Source: Planctomycetota bacterium
GTDB taxonomy: Bacteria; Planctomycetota; SZUA-567; H5-PLA8
NCBI GenBank assembly: GCA_026184295.1
Contig: JAHCJK010000020.1
Coordinates: 1 to 50,429, forward strand
Reading direction: 5' to 3'
DNA: 50,429 nucleotides
Part shown: in pieces, positions 7,998 to 15,681 of the stretch
Layout of the letters: the number at the start of each line of letters is the position of its first letter
Numbering within the stretch: position 1 is the stretch's first letter
Position numbers and translations under genes: made by a program
Notes under the pieces: generated by a model
Databases searched by the model: none
Seen by the model: the letters and a program-made list of their open reading frames with translations, nothing else
Told to the model about the DNA's origin: nothing

Positions 7998-8022
7998 GCG
8001 CCTCGTCTGCCGGCTCGACCTT

Positions 8023-8439
8023 CTAGGCTCGCGTCTTTTCTTTATCTTTGCCGTCGTCGGGTTTCTTGAATGGGTTCGGCGGAATGAAGAGCAAAGCCAG
8101 CCCGTAAAAGAATGGAAATGAAACCAGCGCGACGACCACCAAGTAGACCAGGGCCAACCCTGCGCGCTTGAGATCGCTCAGCTTTTCCCATTGAACAAGT
8201 TTATAGAATAGGAAGAGATTGACGGTCACCGTCAACACCGCATACAGGAAGACATCCACGCTGAATGGTCCCACCAGGTGATCGGGGAAGAATTTCCGGT
8301 ATTGATAGTGAGCGACGGGATACGTGAATCCGTAGCCGATTATCAGGACCATCAAGGTCAAAAGAGAAAACTGAAACGGTGCCGCTTTTTGTTCGTGCTC
8401 AGGCTTGGGAAGTGGTGAACTGTCGCAGGGCGGGCGCAT
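8023..8439 (-). CDS. Small multi-pass membrane protein, unknown function
   Basis: A protein of about 138 residues with three or four hydrophobic segments (for example FSLLTLMVLIIGYGFTYPVA and AGLALVYLVVVALVSFPFFY) and a short charged tail NPFKKPDDGKDKEKTRA. I do not recognise a family. The start is uncertain: ATG codons at 8439 and 8457 are both possible, but not earlier ones, because those would read into the hairpin at 8461-8495. The base composition is AT-richer than its neighbours. Confidence 0.55.
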   Translation of the reverse strand: MRPPCDSSPLPKPEHEQKAAPFQFSLLTLMVLIIGYGFTYPVAHYQYRKFFPDHLVGPFSVDVFLYAVLTVTVNLFLFYKLVQWEKLSDLKRAGLALVYLVVVALVSFPFFYGLALLFIPPNPFKKPDDGKDKEKTRA

Positions 8440-8460
8440 ACCCCTACATCTTACCATACG

Positions 8461-8495
8461 GCTTGGCACGGCTGCGCGAAGCAGCCGTACCAAGC
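8461..8495. terminator. Strong hairpin between two minus-strand genes
   Basis: The arms GCTTGGCACGGCTGC and GCAGCCGTACCAAGC pair over 15 positions with one mismatch, around a 5-base loop. It lies 13 bases after the stop of the Spy-like gene on the minus strand. There is no U-run, so it may be a REP-like element or an mRNA 3' stabiliser rather than a classical terminator. Confidence 0.6.
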
Positions 8496-8508
8496 GCAAA
8501 AGGTCAAA

Positions 8509-9237
8509 CTACTGTTTCTCGCCGCCCGGAGGCGGGCCCTTGGGGCGGTCGCCGCCTTCGGCGTGGCCGCCGCCCTTCTCGCCTTTGTCGCCATGCGGCG
8601 GGCCTTTCTCGCCGCCCGGGCCGCCGGGGTGTTCGGCCATGAGGATGCCCTTCAGCTTCTCCAACTGCTCGGGGGTCAGGATGTCCGCGAGCGGGCCACC
8701 GGGCTTGCCCATCTCGCCTTTGCCCTCCGGGCCGCCCTTCCCTTCCGGCGGATGCTTGCCGTCCGGACCCGCCTTTCCTTCCGGCGGCCCCTTGCCGTCG
8801 GGCGGACCCTTGCCGTCCGGAGGAACCTTGCCGTCCGGAGGAACCTTGCCCTCGGGCGGGCCGTTCCTGGGCCGGTCGCCGCCTTCCTTCGGGCCGCCGT
8901 CCGGCGGGCCCTGCTTGGCGCCGCCTTCACCGTCCTTGGGGCCGTGCTTCATGCCGCCTTCGCCGTCCTTGGGACCTTGCCTGGGGCCGCCCTCGCCGTC
9001 CTTGGGCGGCTTGGGCATGTTCTTGAGCAAATCCTCGATCTTGCCCTTCTGTTCGTCGGTCAGGTTCAGGTCGGCGGCGTGGTCGAGCACCGTCTTCAGG
9101 AGCTTGCCGGGTTCGGGGCGTTTGGGGCGCGGCGGGCGGTCGGGCTTATCGGGGCGATCGGGCTTGTCGCCTTCGGCGCGCGCGCAGGGCAGCCCCGCGA
9201 GCAGCGCGGCGAGCAGGACCAGGCAAATCCGCTTCAT
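8509..9237 (-). CDS. Secreted Spy/CpxP-like protein with collagen-like repeats
   Basis: A 242-residue protein with a signal peptide (residues 1-21, MKRICLVLLAALLAGLPCAR). The start at 9237 has GGAGG seven bases upstream. Two LTxxQ-type motifs frame it: LTDEQKGKIEDLL (59-71) and LTPEQLEKLKGIL (187-199). Spy/CpxP-type periplasmic proteins use such motifs in helical hairpins. Between them lie three 11-residue repeats beginning KDGEGG (79-111) and eight hexads of type GPPDGK (126-173), which read like a collagen-like or polyproline spacer. There are no Cys residues in the mature protein. The role is unknown. An extended extracytoplasmic linker between two small helical heads is an inference from the sequence. 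Confidence 0.7.
   Translation of the reverse strand: MKRICLVLLAALLAGLPCARAEGDKPDRPDKPDRPPRPKRPEPGKLLKTVLDHAADLNLTDEQKGKIEDLLKNMPKPPKDGEGGPRQGPKDGEGGMKHGPKDGEGGAKQGPPDGGPKEGGDRPRNGPPEGKVPPDGKVPPDGKGPPDGKGPPEGKAGPDGKHPPEGKGGPEGKGEMGKPGGPLADILTPEQLEKLKGILMAEHPGGPGGEKGPPHGDKGEKGGGHAEGGDRPKGPPPGGEKQ
8719..8862 (-). repeat. Eight in-frame hexapeptide repeats (18 bp units)
   Basis: Codons 126-173 of the Spy-like protein are eight tandem units of the form x-P-P-D/E-G-K. A block of three 33-bp units (KDGEGG followed by five residues) lies just upstream in the gene at 8905-9003. Such arrays can change in length by slippage. Confidence 0.85.
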
Positions 9238-9411
9238 GGCAGTGCCTCCAGGTGAGGTCCGGCGCGACGCGCGCGCCGGGGGTATTAGGCAAGAAGGGAG
9301 AAACGGAGCTTTTGCTGCGAATTTTGCGCGCCCAGCCTCGCGGCGCCCGTGCATCGCCAGGGATGCGCAGGCACGCGTGCAATAATCGAACGAATAGCGG
9401 CGGGGAACGGC

Positions 9412-10233
9412 TTACTTGGCCCCGATCTCGGCCAGCAGGCCCTTCAGCGACTCGGCGGCGATCTTGAAGAGTTCCGCGCCGTTCTTGCCTTCCAGCCCGG
9501 GGCTGCGGGTCAGGTGCGGCTCGAGGGTCAGCATGCCGGCCCAGTTGTTGGCGAAGGCATCCGTGAGAATCTCGCGCATCCGGCCGTCGCCCTTCCCGGC
9601 GGGGACGTTGCCCTTGCCGGCGATGGACCAGTCCTTGATGTGGAAGTCCTTGACCCACTTCTTGAGGCGCGGCCAGGCGGCCAGCGGGTCGTCGCCTTCG
9701 TGGACGAAGTTCGCGAAGTCGAACGCGGCCATGAAATTCGGCGCGTTGACGCCTTCCATGATCTGGACGCAGCGGTCGGCCGTGTTGCCGTAGATGCCCG
9801 CCTCGTTCTCGTGGATCAGGTTCAGGCCTTCGGTTTTGGCGTAGTCGGCCATGGCCTTGAGGCGCTTGATCACTTCGCCGCCGTGGCGCGCGGGGTCGCC
9901 GTCCTGCGGGATGTAAAAGCTGAAGACGCGGATGACCTTGGTCTCGAACTGCTTGGCGCGCTTGCAGGCGATCTTGAGGCGCTCCATTTCCTTCTCGAAC
10001 GGCTCCTCGATCTTGACCTTGCCGACGGGCGAGCCGATGCACGAGAACTTGATGCCGCGGTTGTGGAACTGGGTCTTGGTCAGCGGAATCTGGAAGTCCT
10101 CGAAGTCCATCACGTTCTTGCCGTTGGCGCCGCGCAGGGCGTTGAACATCACCCCGTTCTCGATCAGGTGGTCCATCTGCACCTGGATGTCGGTGGAAAT
10201 CTCGTCGGCAAACCCGGCCAGTCGATACGGCAT
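9412..10233 (-). CDS. Sugar phosphate isomerase/epimerase family (xylose-isomerase-like TIM barrel)
   Basis: A 273-residue cytoplasmic TIM barrel of the AP-endonuclease-2/xylose isomerase-like superfamily. It begins with the family's typical MPYRLAGFADEISTDIQVQ. Probable metal ligands are Glu in LIHENEAGIYG, Asp in MAAFDFANFV, His in KDFHIKDWS and the late Glu in LTLEPHLTR. Members isomerise or epimerise sugars and inositols, or act on keto-sugars. The exact substrate cannot be told from sequence. The start at 10233 has GGGAGG seven bases upstream. Confidence 0.85.
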   Translation of the reverse strand: MPYRLAGFADEISTDIQVQMDHLIENGVMFNALRGANGKNVMDFEDFQIPLTKTQFHNRGIKFSCIGSPVGKVKIEEPFEKEMERLKIACKRAKQFETKVIRVFSFYIPQDGDPARHGGEVIKRLKAMADYAKTEGLNLIHENEAGIYGNTADRCVQIMEGVNAPNFMAAFDFANFVHEGDDPLAAWPRLKKWVKDFHIKDWSIAGKGNVPAGKGDGRMREILTDAFANNWAGMLTLEPHLTRSPGLEGKNGAELFKIAAESLKGLLAEIGAK

Positions 10234-10295
10234 CGCGTCGCCCTCCCGAGGCGCAAGAGTCCTACCGTGGTACTCAATCTATCGCCTCAAAACAA

Positions 10296-10325
10296 GCGGC
10301 GCCGAAGATAAATCTCCGGCGCCGC
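10296..10325 (-). terminator. Rho-independent terminator of the Lys/Glu/Ala-rich gene
   Basis: On the minus strand the stem GCGGCGCCG / CGGCGCCGC encloses a 12-base AT-rich loop and is followed by TTGTTTT. It lies 25 bases after the stop at 10351. Confidence 0.75.
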
Positions 10326-10350
10326 AAGGATCCAGGGAGACGGCCGAGCC

Positions 10351-11046
10351 TTACTTGGTGGCTTCGGTCTTCTTCTCTTCGGTCTTCTTTTCTTCCGACT
10401 TCTTCTCTTCAGGCTTCTTTTCTTCGGCCTTCTTCTCGCCGGCCTTCTTGGCTTCTTCGGCCTTCTTCTTGGCCTCTTCGGCGGCCTTCTTCTCGGCCGC
10501 CTTCTTGGCTTCGTCGGCCTTCTTCTTCTCTTCGGCAGCCTTCTTCTCGGCGGCCTTCTTCTCTTCTTCGGCCTTCTTGTCCGCCGCCTTCTTGGCCTCT
10601 TCGGCCTTCTTGGCTTCGTCCGTCTTCTTCTCATCCTTCTTCGGCTCTTCCTTCACTTCCTTCTTGGGCTCTTCGGTCTTCTTTTCTTCCTTCTTCGGTT
10701 CTTCCTTCTTCACTTCTTCCTTTTTGGGCTCTTCTTTCTTGGGTTCGGCCTTCTTCTCGGCTTCCTTCTTCGCCTCTTCGGCCTTCTTTTCGGCGGCCTT
10801 CTTGGCTTCTTCGTCGCTCTTGGCCTTGGCCTTCGCGTCGTCCTTGGCCTTCTTCAGCGCGGCCTTGGCGGCTTCGAGGGCCTCTTCGGCCTTCTTGACG
10901 TTCTCTTCGGCGGTCTTGATCGGATCCGCGGCGGCGGGCGCGGCCGGAGCAGGGGCCGGAGCCGGCGCGGGCGCCTTCTCCTCCGCCTTCACAACCAGGC
11001 CACAGGCGAAGAGCATCGCAACGGCACAAACAATCCACGTCTTCAT
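10351..11046 (-). CDS. Secreted Lys/Glu/Ala-rich low-complexity protein
   Basis: A 231-residue protein with a signal peptide (MKTWIVCAVAMLFACGLVVK, cut near residue 21), an Ala/Pro stretch and then almost 190 residues made of Lys, Glu and Ala. The central part (about 45-95) has a heptad-like spacing that fits a long coiled coil (ENVKKAEEALEAAKAALKKA). The rest is a KKxEE / EEAKKAAEKK repeat resembling the TolA middle domain. No enzymatic motif is visible. The start at 11046 has AGGAGAGGAA upstream. A spacer or cell-envelope-binding role is plausible, but only inferred. Its low complexity produces long false reading frames on the opposite strand. Confidence 0.7.
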   Translation of the reverse strand: MKTWIVCAVAMLFACGLVVKAEEKAPAPAPAPAPAAPAAADPIKTAEENVKKAEEALEAAKAALKKAKDDAKAKAKSDEEAKKAAEKKAEEAKKEAEKKAEPKKEEPKKEEVKKEEPKKEEKKTEEPKKEVKEEPKKDEKKTDEAKKAEEAKKAADKKAEEEKKAAEKKAAEEKKKADEAKKAAEKKAAEEAKKKAEEAKKAGEKKAEEKKPEEKKSEEKKTEEKKTEATK

Positions 11047-11094
11047 GGCAAGTTCCTCTCCTCAAAAGGTATACGCAAAAAGGGCAGGGTTAAA

Positions 11095-11122
11095 GTCTTA
11101 TCAGATTCAGGTTAGCGGTCAA
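11095..11122 (-). promoter_or_regulatory. Sigma-70-type promoter of the Lys/Glu/Ala-rich gene
   Basis: On the minus strand TTGACC (11122-11117) and TAAGAC (11100-11095) are separated by 16 bases, about 50 bases before the start codon at 11046. Confidence 0.45.
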
Positions 11123-11151
11123 GGCAAGCCCTGCATTCTCGAAAAAGGGCC

Positions 11152-11179
11152 TTGGCGCGAATAACCTTACTAGTATCAT
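11152..11179 (+). promoter_or_regulatory. Sigma-70-type promoter of sodC
   Basis: TTGGCG (11152-11157) and TATCAT (11174-11179) are spaced by 16 bases, 78 bases before the sodC start. Confidence 0.4.
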
Positions 11180-11257
11180 CGTCCACCGCTTAAGCACTTA
11201 GATGCCATTGGGGCATCCTGAAGTCTTTTGGAACTCCGGACTTAAAGGAGAGGAAGC

Positions 11258-11806
11258 ATGCGTCACACCCTGCTCGCTGCACTCGTGCTGGTGGCCGTGG
11301 CCGCTCTGACTACGAATCTCCGCGCCGAAGAAAAGGCGCCCGCGCCCATCACGCAGGCCATCTGCGTCCTCACTTCGACCGAGGGCAACAAGGCGCACGG
11401 CGTCCTCAAGTTCGTCCAGGAAGGCGACAAGCTCAAGATCGTCGGCGACGTCGAAGGCCTGACGCCCGACGGCAAGCACGCCATTCACATCCATGAGTTC
11501 GGCGACGTGACCTCCAAGGACGGCACGAGCACCGGCGGCCACTACAACCCCGAAGGCCACGACCACGCCCTGCCCGAGAAGGCCGAACGCCACGCCGGCG
11601 ACCTGGGCAACCTGCAGGCCGACAAGGACGGCAAGGCGCACCTGGAAATCACCGTCGAGAACGCCTCGCTGGCCGGCAAGAACCCGGTCCTCGGGCGCTC
11701 CATCATCGTGCACGCCAAGGCCGACGACGGCGGTCAGCCGACCGGCAACGCGGGCGCGCGCATCGCGCACGGCGTGATCGGCGTCGCGAATCCGAAGTCG
11801 ATGTAA
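11258..11806 (+). CDS. sodC: Cu/Zn superoxide dismutase, secreted, lacking the usual disulfide cysteines
   Basis: It dismutates superoxide to hydrogen peroxide and oxygen outside the cytoplasm. The protein is 182 residues with a signal peptide (1-23). Metal ligands are in place: His77 and His79 (HAIHIHEFGD), His95 (GGHYNP), His103, His112 and Asp115 (ERHAGDLGN), and His152 (SIIVHAKADD). The substrate-guiding Arg168 is present in GARIAHGVIG. Both cysteines of the conserved intrasubunit disulfide are replaced: Val84 where GDC is usual and His171 where ACGVIG is usual. Only one Cys (C36) remains. The start at 11258 has AGGAGAGGAA upstream. It is a single gene with its own promoter and terminator. 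Confidence 0.93.
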   Translation: MRHTLLAALVLVAVAALTTNLRAEEKAPAPITQAICVLTSTEGNKAHGVLKFVQEGDKLKIVGDVEGLTPDGKHAIHIHEFGDVTSKDGTSTGGHYNPEGHDHALPEKAERHAGDLGNLQADKDGKAHLEITVENASLAGKNPVLGRSIIVHAKADDGGQPTGNAGARIAHGVIGVANPKSM

Positions 11807-11833
11807 TTCCGCAGGCCGTTCGATCCGACGGAG

Positions 11834-11865
11834 CGGGCCAGGCATCTGCCTGGCCCGTTTTGTTT
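11834..11865. terminator. Bidirectional-looking terminator after sodC
   Basis: The perfect 11-bp stem CGGGCCAGGCA / TGCCTGGCCCG with a 2-base loop is followed on the plus strand by TTTTGTTT. It lies 28 bases after the sodC stop and 21 bases before the end of the convergent UVR-motif gene. Confidence 0.85.
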
Positions 11866-11885
11866 CCGCAGACGCCGCGGGAGGC

Positions 11886-12677
11886 TCAGTCGTCGGCCTT
11901 CGCGGGCGGCTCGCCCAGGTTGCGCAGTTCGTTGATGCGGTCGCGCAGGCGCGCGGCCTCTTCGTAGCGCTGCCCGGCGATGGCGGCGGCCTTGTCCTTC
12001 TCGAGCTGTTCCAGCTCGGAGAGCGGGCGGCGCCCGCGGATTTCCTTGTCCATCTGGTCGAGCGCGTCGAGCGAGCGCTTCTTCTCCTGCGTGAAGACCT
12101 CGTTCTCCTGCGGCGCCAGGTCCTGGATGCGCCGGCGGCAGGCGGCGATGGCGTCGAGCGCCGCGTCCAGGTCGCCGGCCTCGAGGTGCTTCATCACCAC
12201 GGCCGTGAAATGGATGCGCAGGATGTACGGCCACCAGCATTCCTGATGGTTGCGGTCGGACTCCGTGCCGCCGTGGTCGTGCGCGAAACGGAAGACCTTC
12301 ATGTTGCGGGAGGTATCGCGGACGACGCGGTCGTAATCGCCCATCTGCAGGAGCACCACGTAGCGGTGGTAGACCTGGCTGCTTTCCTCGAAGAGCTTTT
12401 TGCACTGGCTGCGGGTGAGCTTGTAGTCGGCCTCGCGCCCGCCGTCTTCGACGTGCTTGCGCATCTTGGCTTCGAGGTAGTCGAAGTAGAAATCGAACCC
12501 GTGAGGGCGCTTGCCGTCGGGGCGGCCGTCGCATTCGAACTGCAGGACGCCGTGAAAGCTGTCGATGCAGACGCGGATCTGGATCTTCTCGCGCCCGTCG
12601 TCGCCGCGGATGCGCCGCGCCGTCGGGCCGTCGCCGTGCTGCCAGTCGCTGATAAGCCGCGAGATGTCTTTGCTCAT
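11886..12677 (-). CDS. UvrB/UvrC-motif protein of unknown function
   Basis: A 263-residue cytoplasmic protein. The C-terminal part (about 220-255) carries a UVR motif, LEQLEKDKAAAIAGQRYEEA, the helical hairpin by which UvrB and UvrC bind each other and which also occurs in ClpC and McsA. The first 200 residues are not recognised. They are rich in aromatic and charged residues (GFDFYFDYLEAKMRKHVEDG, NHQECWWPYILRIHF) and include a helical repeat-like segment, GDLDAALDAIAACRRRIQDL. It starts 15 bases after the miaB stop, so the two are probably co-transcribed. The Shine-Dalgarno is weak (GGGAA). A protein-protein adaptor role is inferred. Confidence 0.75.
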   Translation of the reverse strand: MSKDISRLISDWQHGDGPTARRIRGDDGREKIQIRVCIDSFHGVLQFECDGRPDGKRPHGFDFYFDYLEAKMRKHVEDGGREADYKLTRSQCKKLFEESSQVYHRYVVLLQMGDYDRVVRDTSRNMKVFRFAHDHGGTESDRNHQECWWPYILRIHFTAVVMKHLEAGDLDAALDAIAACRRRIQDLAPQENEVFTQEKKRSLDALDQMDKEIRGRRPLSELEQLEKDKAAAIAGQRYEEAARLRDRINELRNLGEPPAKADD

Positions 12678-12692
12678 GGCGTCCGTTTCCCG

Positions 12693-14217
12693 TCAGCCCT
12701 GGACCCGCTCGCCCTTCAGCGAGAGCGCCGTGGCCTCGGCCACCTTCACCTGCACGATCGTGCCCGCCAGCGACGCGTCGCCGGGGAAGTGCACCAACTG
12801 GTGCGTGCGCGAACGCCCCGTCACGCGGCTCGCGATGGTCTTGCTCGGGCCTTCCACCAGCACTTCTTCGACGCGGCCCACGCGCGCGCGGTTCTTCTCC
12901 AGCGAAATCCGTTCCTGCAGGTCCAGCAGCGTCTGGTTGCGTGCCTTCTTAACGTCCTCCGGCACGTCGTCCTCGAGCTTCAGCGCCGGCGTGCCTTCGC
13001 GCGGCGAGTACTTGAAGACGTAGCTCGACTGGAAGCGGACTTCTTCCATCAGAGAGACGGACGCGGCGAAGTCTTCTTCAGTCTCGCCGCAGAAGCCCAC
13101 GATCCAGTCGCTCGCGATCTCGACCTCCGGACAGTGCTTCCGCGCCGTCGCCACGACTTCCAGGTAGCGCGCGCGTGTACCCGCGGGCCATGCGGCGCAG
13201 CATCCGGTCGCTGCCCGACTGCGCGGGCATGTGGATGAACGGCATCACCTTGTCGCCCAGGTCGTGCATCGCGCGCCAGAGGTCCTCCTGGCATTCTTCC
13301 GGATGGCTGGTGATGAAGCGGATGCGCCGCAGGCCCTCGATCTGGTGCAGTTCCGCCAGCAGCCTGGGCAGATTGGCGTGCTCGCGCCCCAGGTCGTGGC
13401 CGTAGGTGTCGATCGTCTGGCCCAGCAGCATGATCTCGATCACGCCGTCGTCCGCCAGGCGCCGCGCTTCGGCCACCACGTCGGGGATCGCGCGCGAGAC
13501 TTCCGGGCCGCGCGTGTACGGGACCACGCAGTAGGTGCAGCGCTTGTTGCAGCCGCGCGTGACGGTCAGGAACGCCGCATGGCGGTGCTCGCGCCGCGCG
13601 ACCGTCTCGCCGAATTCGACCGTGGGCGTCTCGTCGATGGCCAACAGCGGCGTGCGCGCACCCTCGCGAACGCGTTCGAGCAGCTTGGGGAACTCATGCA
13701 ACTGCCGCGTGCCGACGATCAGGTCCACGTACGGGAAGCGCTTGGCGATCTGTTCGCCTTCCTTCTGCGCCATGCAGCCCATCACGGCGATCATGAAGCC
13801 GGGGTTGTGGCGCTTGCGGTGCTTCAAATAGCTAAGGCGCCCGTAGACGCGGTCTTCGGCGTGGCCGCGCACCGAGCAGGTGTTGAAGATGAGCAGTTCG
13901 GCGTCGTCTTCCTGCGCGACGAAGCCCGCGCCCTTCTCGCCCAGCAGCCCCGCGACCATCTCGCTGTCGTACTTGTTCATCTGGCAGCCGAAGGTGACCA
14001 GGTGGACTTTGGTGCCGGCGACGAGCGGGTGCGCCTGGCTGCCCGCGAGCGCCCGCGGATCGGTCTCGTAGACGGTTCCGCCGGGACCACAGAGGTCCGG
14101 GTCCTTCTCGGGCGACTCGACGCCGCGCGCCTCGGCCGGAGCCATCGCCGCGCCGCCGGAAGCCCCGGGCGGGTCGGCGTGTAGAAGCCGGTGAACGTGG
14201 TGCACTCCCTGCATCAT
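12693..14217 (-). CDS. miaB: tRNA-2-methylthio-N6-dimethylallyladenosine synthase, interrupted by a frameshift
   Basis: MiaB is a radical-SAM enzyme that adds the 2-methylthio group to i6A37 of tRNA. The N-terminal UPF0004 domain carries its cluster cysteines in FGCQMNKYDS, NTCSVRGHAE and GCMAQKEG. The radical-SAM motif is CNKRCTYCVVPYTRG. The C-terminal TRAM domain starts near VEEVLVEGPSKTIASRVTGR. The frame breaks in a GCGCGCGCG run at 13167-13175. Upstream it reads MARGYTRA and then nonsense. One frame over it continues YLEVVATARKHCPEVEIASD to the stop at 12693. Restoring one GC gives GYTRARYLEVV, which matches the spacing in other MiaB proteins. The start is uncertain: ATG at 14217, ATG at 14145 or TTG at 14253, none with a good ribosome site. 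Confidence 0.88.
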
Positions 14218-14374
14218 GGAGGTATTTGTACTCGATTTTGACGAGCAATTCAAAGACCTACCCGCGCGCCAGATCGCGCAATCCGATTCCTCGGAAAGAC
14301 CGTTGCCCGTCTCGGTTCATCCCATAAGGTGAAGAGACAAATCTCTTTATTCGACCTTCGCGCAAGGAGCCCCC

Positions 14375-15367
14375 ATGAACTACCGCAAGCTCGGCCGCCA
14401 CGGCGTGAAGGTCTCGGAGATTTCCTACGGCTCGTGGATTACCGGCAACGACGGCGCGGCCGAAGCCAGCATCGCCTGCCACAAGCGCGCCTTCGACCTC
14501 GGCATCAACTTCTTCGATACCGCCGACGCCTACGCCTCGGGCGAGGCCGAAAAGATCGTCGGGCGCGTCCTGAAGGACCTCAAGCGCAGCGACATCTTCC
14601 TGGCGACGAAGTGCTTCTTCCGCATGGGCAAGGGACCGAACGACGGCGGGCTCTGCCGCAAGCACGTCCGCGAAGCCTGCGACGCCTCGCTGCAGCGCCT
14701 CGACACCGACTACATCGACCTGCTCCAGTGCCACAGCTACGACCACGACACGCCGCTCGACGAAGTCTGCCGCGCCTTCGACGACCTGATCCGCCAGGGC
14801 AAGCTGCTCTACTGGGGCGTCTCGAACTGGTCGGGCCTCCAGATCGCGAGCGCCTCGGAACTCTGCGAACGCCGCGGCTTCGACCGGCCCGCCAGCCTGC
14901 AGCCGCGCTACAACATGTTCCACCGCGACATCGAAAAGGACCAACTGCCCGCCTGCGCGCAGCACGGCCTGGGCATCGTGGTCTACTCCCCGCTCTGCCA
15001 GGGCATCCTGACGGGCAAATACGCCGGCAACCGCACCCCCGAAGGCAGCCGCGGCGCGGGCAACGAGCAGTTCAAGAACCGCTTCCTGACCGACTACAAC
15101 GAGGCCGGCGTGCGCGACCTCGGCGCCATCGCCGCATCGCTCGGCCTCACCCTCGGCCAGTTGGCGCTCGCGTGGATTCTGCGCAAGAACGAGATTTCGA
15201 GCTGCATCGTCGGCGCGAGCCGCCCCGAACAGCTCGACGAGACCGCCAAGGCCAGCGGCATCACGCTGACCGAAGAGACCCTGGCGCGCATCCAGGCCGC
15301 GCTCGACAAGCGCTGGGCGATGGTGCTCGACGAAGACGCCAGGAAGCTGCGCGATGGGAAGAAGTAG
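14375..15367 (+). CDS. Aldo/keto reductase, YghZ/Kv-beta-like
   Basis: A 330-residue TIM-barrel NADPH-dependent oxidoreductase that reduces aldehydes or ketones. The tetrad is visible: Asp and Tyr in FFDTADAYASGEAEKIVG, Lys in IFLATKCFF, and His in DLLQCHSYDHDTP. NADP-binding segments are GVSNWSG, VYSPLCQGILTGKY and SCIVGASRPEQLDE. Length and motif order match the YghZ/voltage-gated potassium-channel-beta-like subfamily. The start has AAGGAG five bases upstream. It is monocistronic by layout. The physiological substrate is unknown. Confidence 0.92.
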   Translation: MNYRKLGRHGVKVSEISYGSWITGNDGAAEASIACHKRAFDLGINFFDTADAYASGEAEKIVGRVLKDLKRSDIFLATKCFFRMGKGPNDGGLCRKHVREACDASLQRLDTDYIDLLQCHSYDHDTPLDEVCRAFDDLIRQGKLLYWGVSNWSGLQIASASELCERRGFDRPASLQPRYNMFHRDIEKDQLPACAQHGLGIVVYSPLCQGILTGKYAGNRTPEGSRGAGNEQFKNRFLTDYNEAGVRDLGAIAASLGLTLGQLALAWILRKNEISSCIVGASRPEQLDETAKASGITLTEETLARIQAALDKRWAMVLDEDARKLRDGKK

Positions 15368-15374
15368 GTGCTCG

Positions 15375-15420
15375 ATTTACAATTTACAATTTACAATTGA
15401 CGATTGACGATTGACGATTG
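15375..15420. repeat. Heptanucleotide tandem repeat with a unit switch
   Basis: Three copies of ATTTACA (15375-15395) are followed without a break by three copies of ATTGACG and a partial ATTG (15396-15420). The 7-bp period is perfect across 46 bases. It starts eight bases after the aldo/keto reductase stop. Confidence 0.95.
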
Positions 15421-15487
15421 GACTGCCCTGCTGAAAGCACGAGCGGTGCGCAGCGTTGTCCGCACTTCAGTGCGGACGAAACGTGCA

Positions 15488-15681
15488 GTTGATCTGTTGC
15501 TTGCCACCAGCTTTTAGCTGGTGGAGCAGAGACCCGCCCGCCGGCCTTCAGCAGGCTTCAGCCTGCTTCCCACGATTCCGATGGCTTAAGCCGCACCTTG
15601 GAAGCCGGCTGATGCCGGCTGGGCACCTGAAGGAAGGCTCCACCCCACCAGCTAAAAGCTGGTGGCAAGCAACAGATCAAC
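15488..15681. mobile_element. 194-bp foldback (MITE-like) element
   Basis: The ends are perfect 37-bp inverted repeats (15488-15524 and 15645-15681, beginning GTTGATCTGTTGCTTGCC). Each end holds its own palindrome, CCACCAGCT-TTT-AGCTGGTGG or its complement. Inside are further short hairpins (AGCAGGCTTCAGCCTGCT; AGCCGGCTGATGCCGGCT), and GTCCGCACTTCAGTGCGGAC lies just outside to the left. It has no reading frame of note. I found no clear target-site duplication. Nothing codes in 15368-15786. The element lies downstream of both convergent flanking genes. Confidence 0.75.

Noticed and set aside
9932..11164. A long Ser/Phe-rich frame on the plus strand
   Set aside because: It is the complement of the Lys/Glu/Ala-rich gene and of the isomerase gene. 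AAG and GAA repeats on one strand give CTT and TTC (Leu, Phe, Ser) on the other.
15488..15681. A CRISPR array or a small RNA gene in the repeat-rich spacer
   Set aside because: There are no regularly spaced direct repeats with unique spacers. The structure is an inverted repeat, and no promoter is clear.
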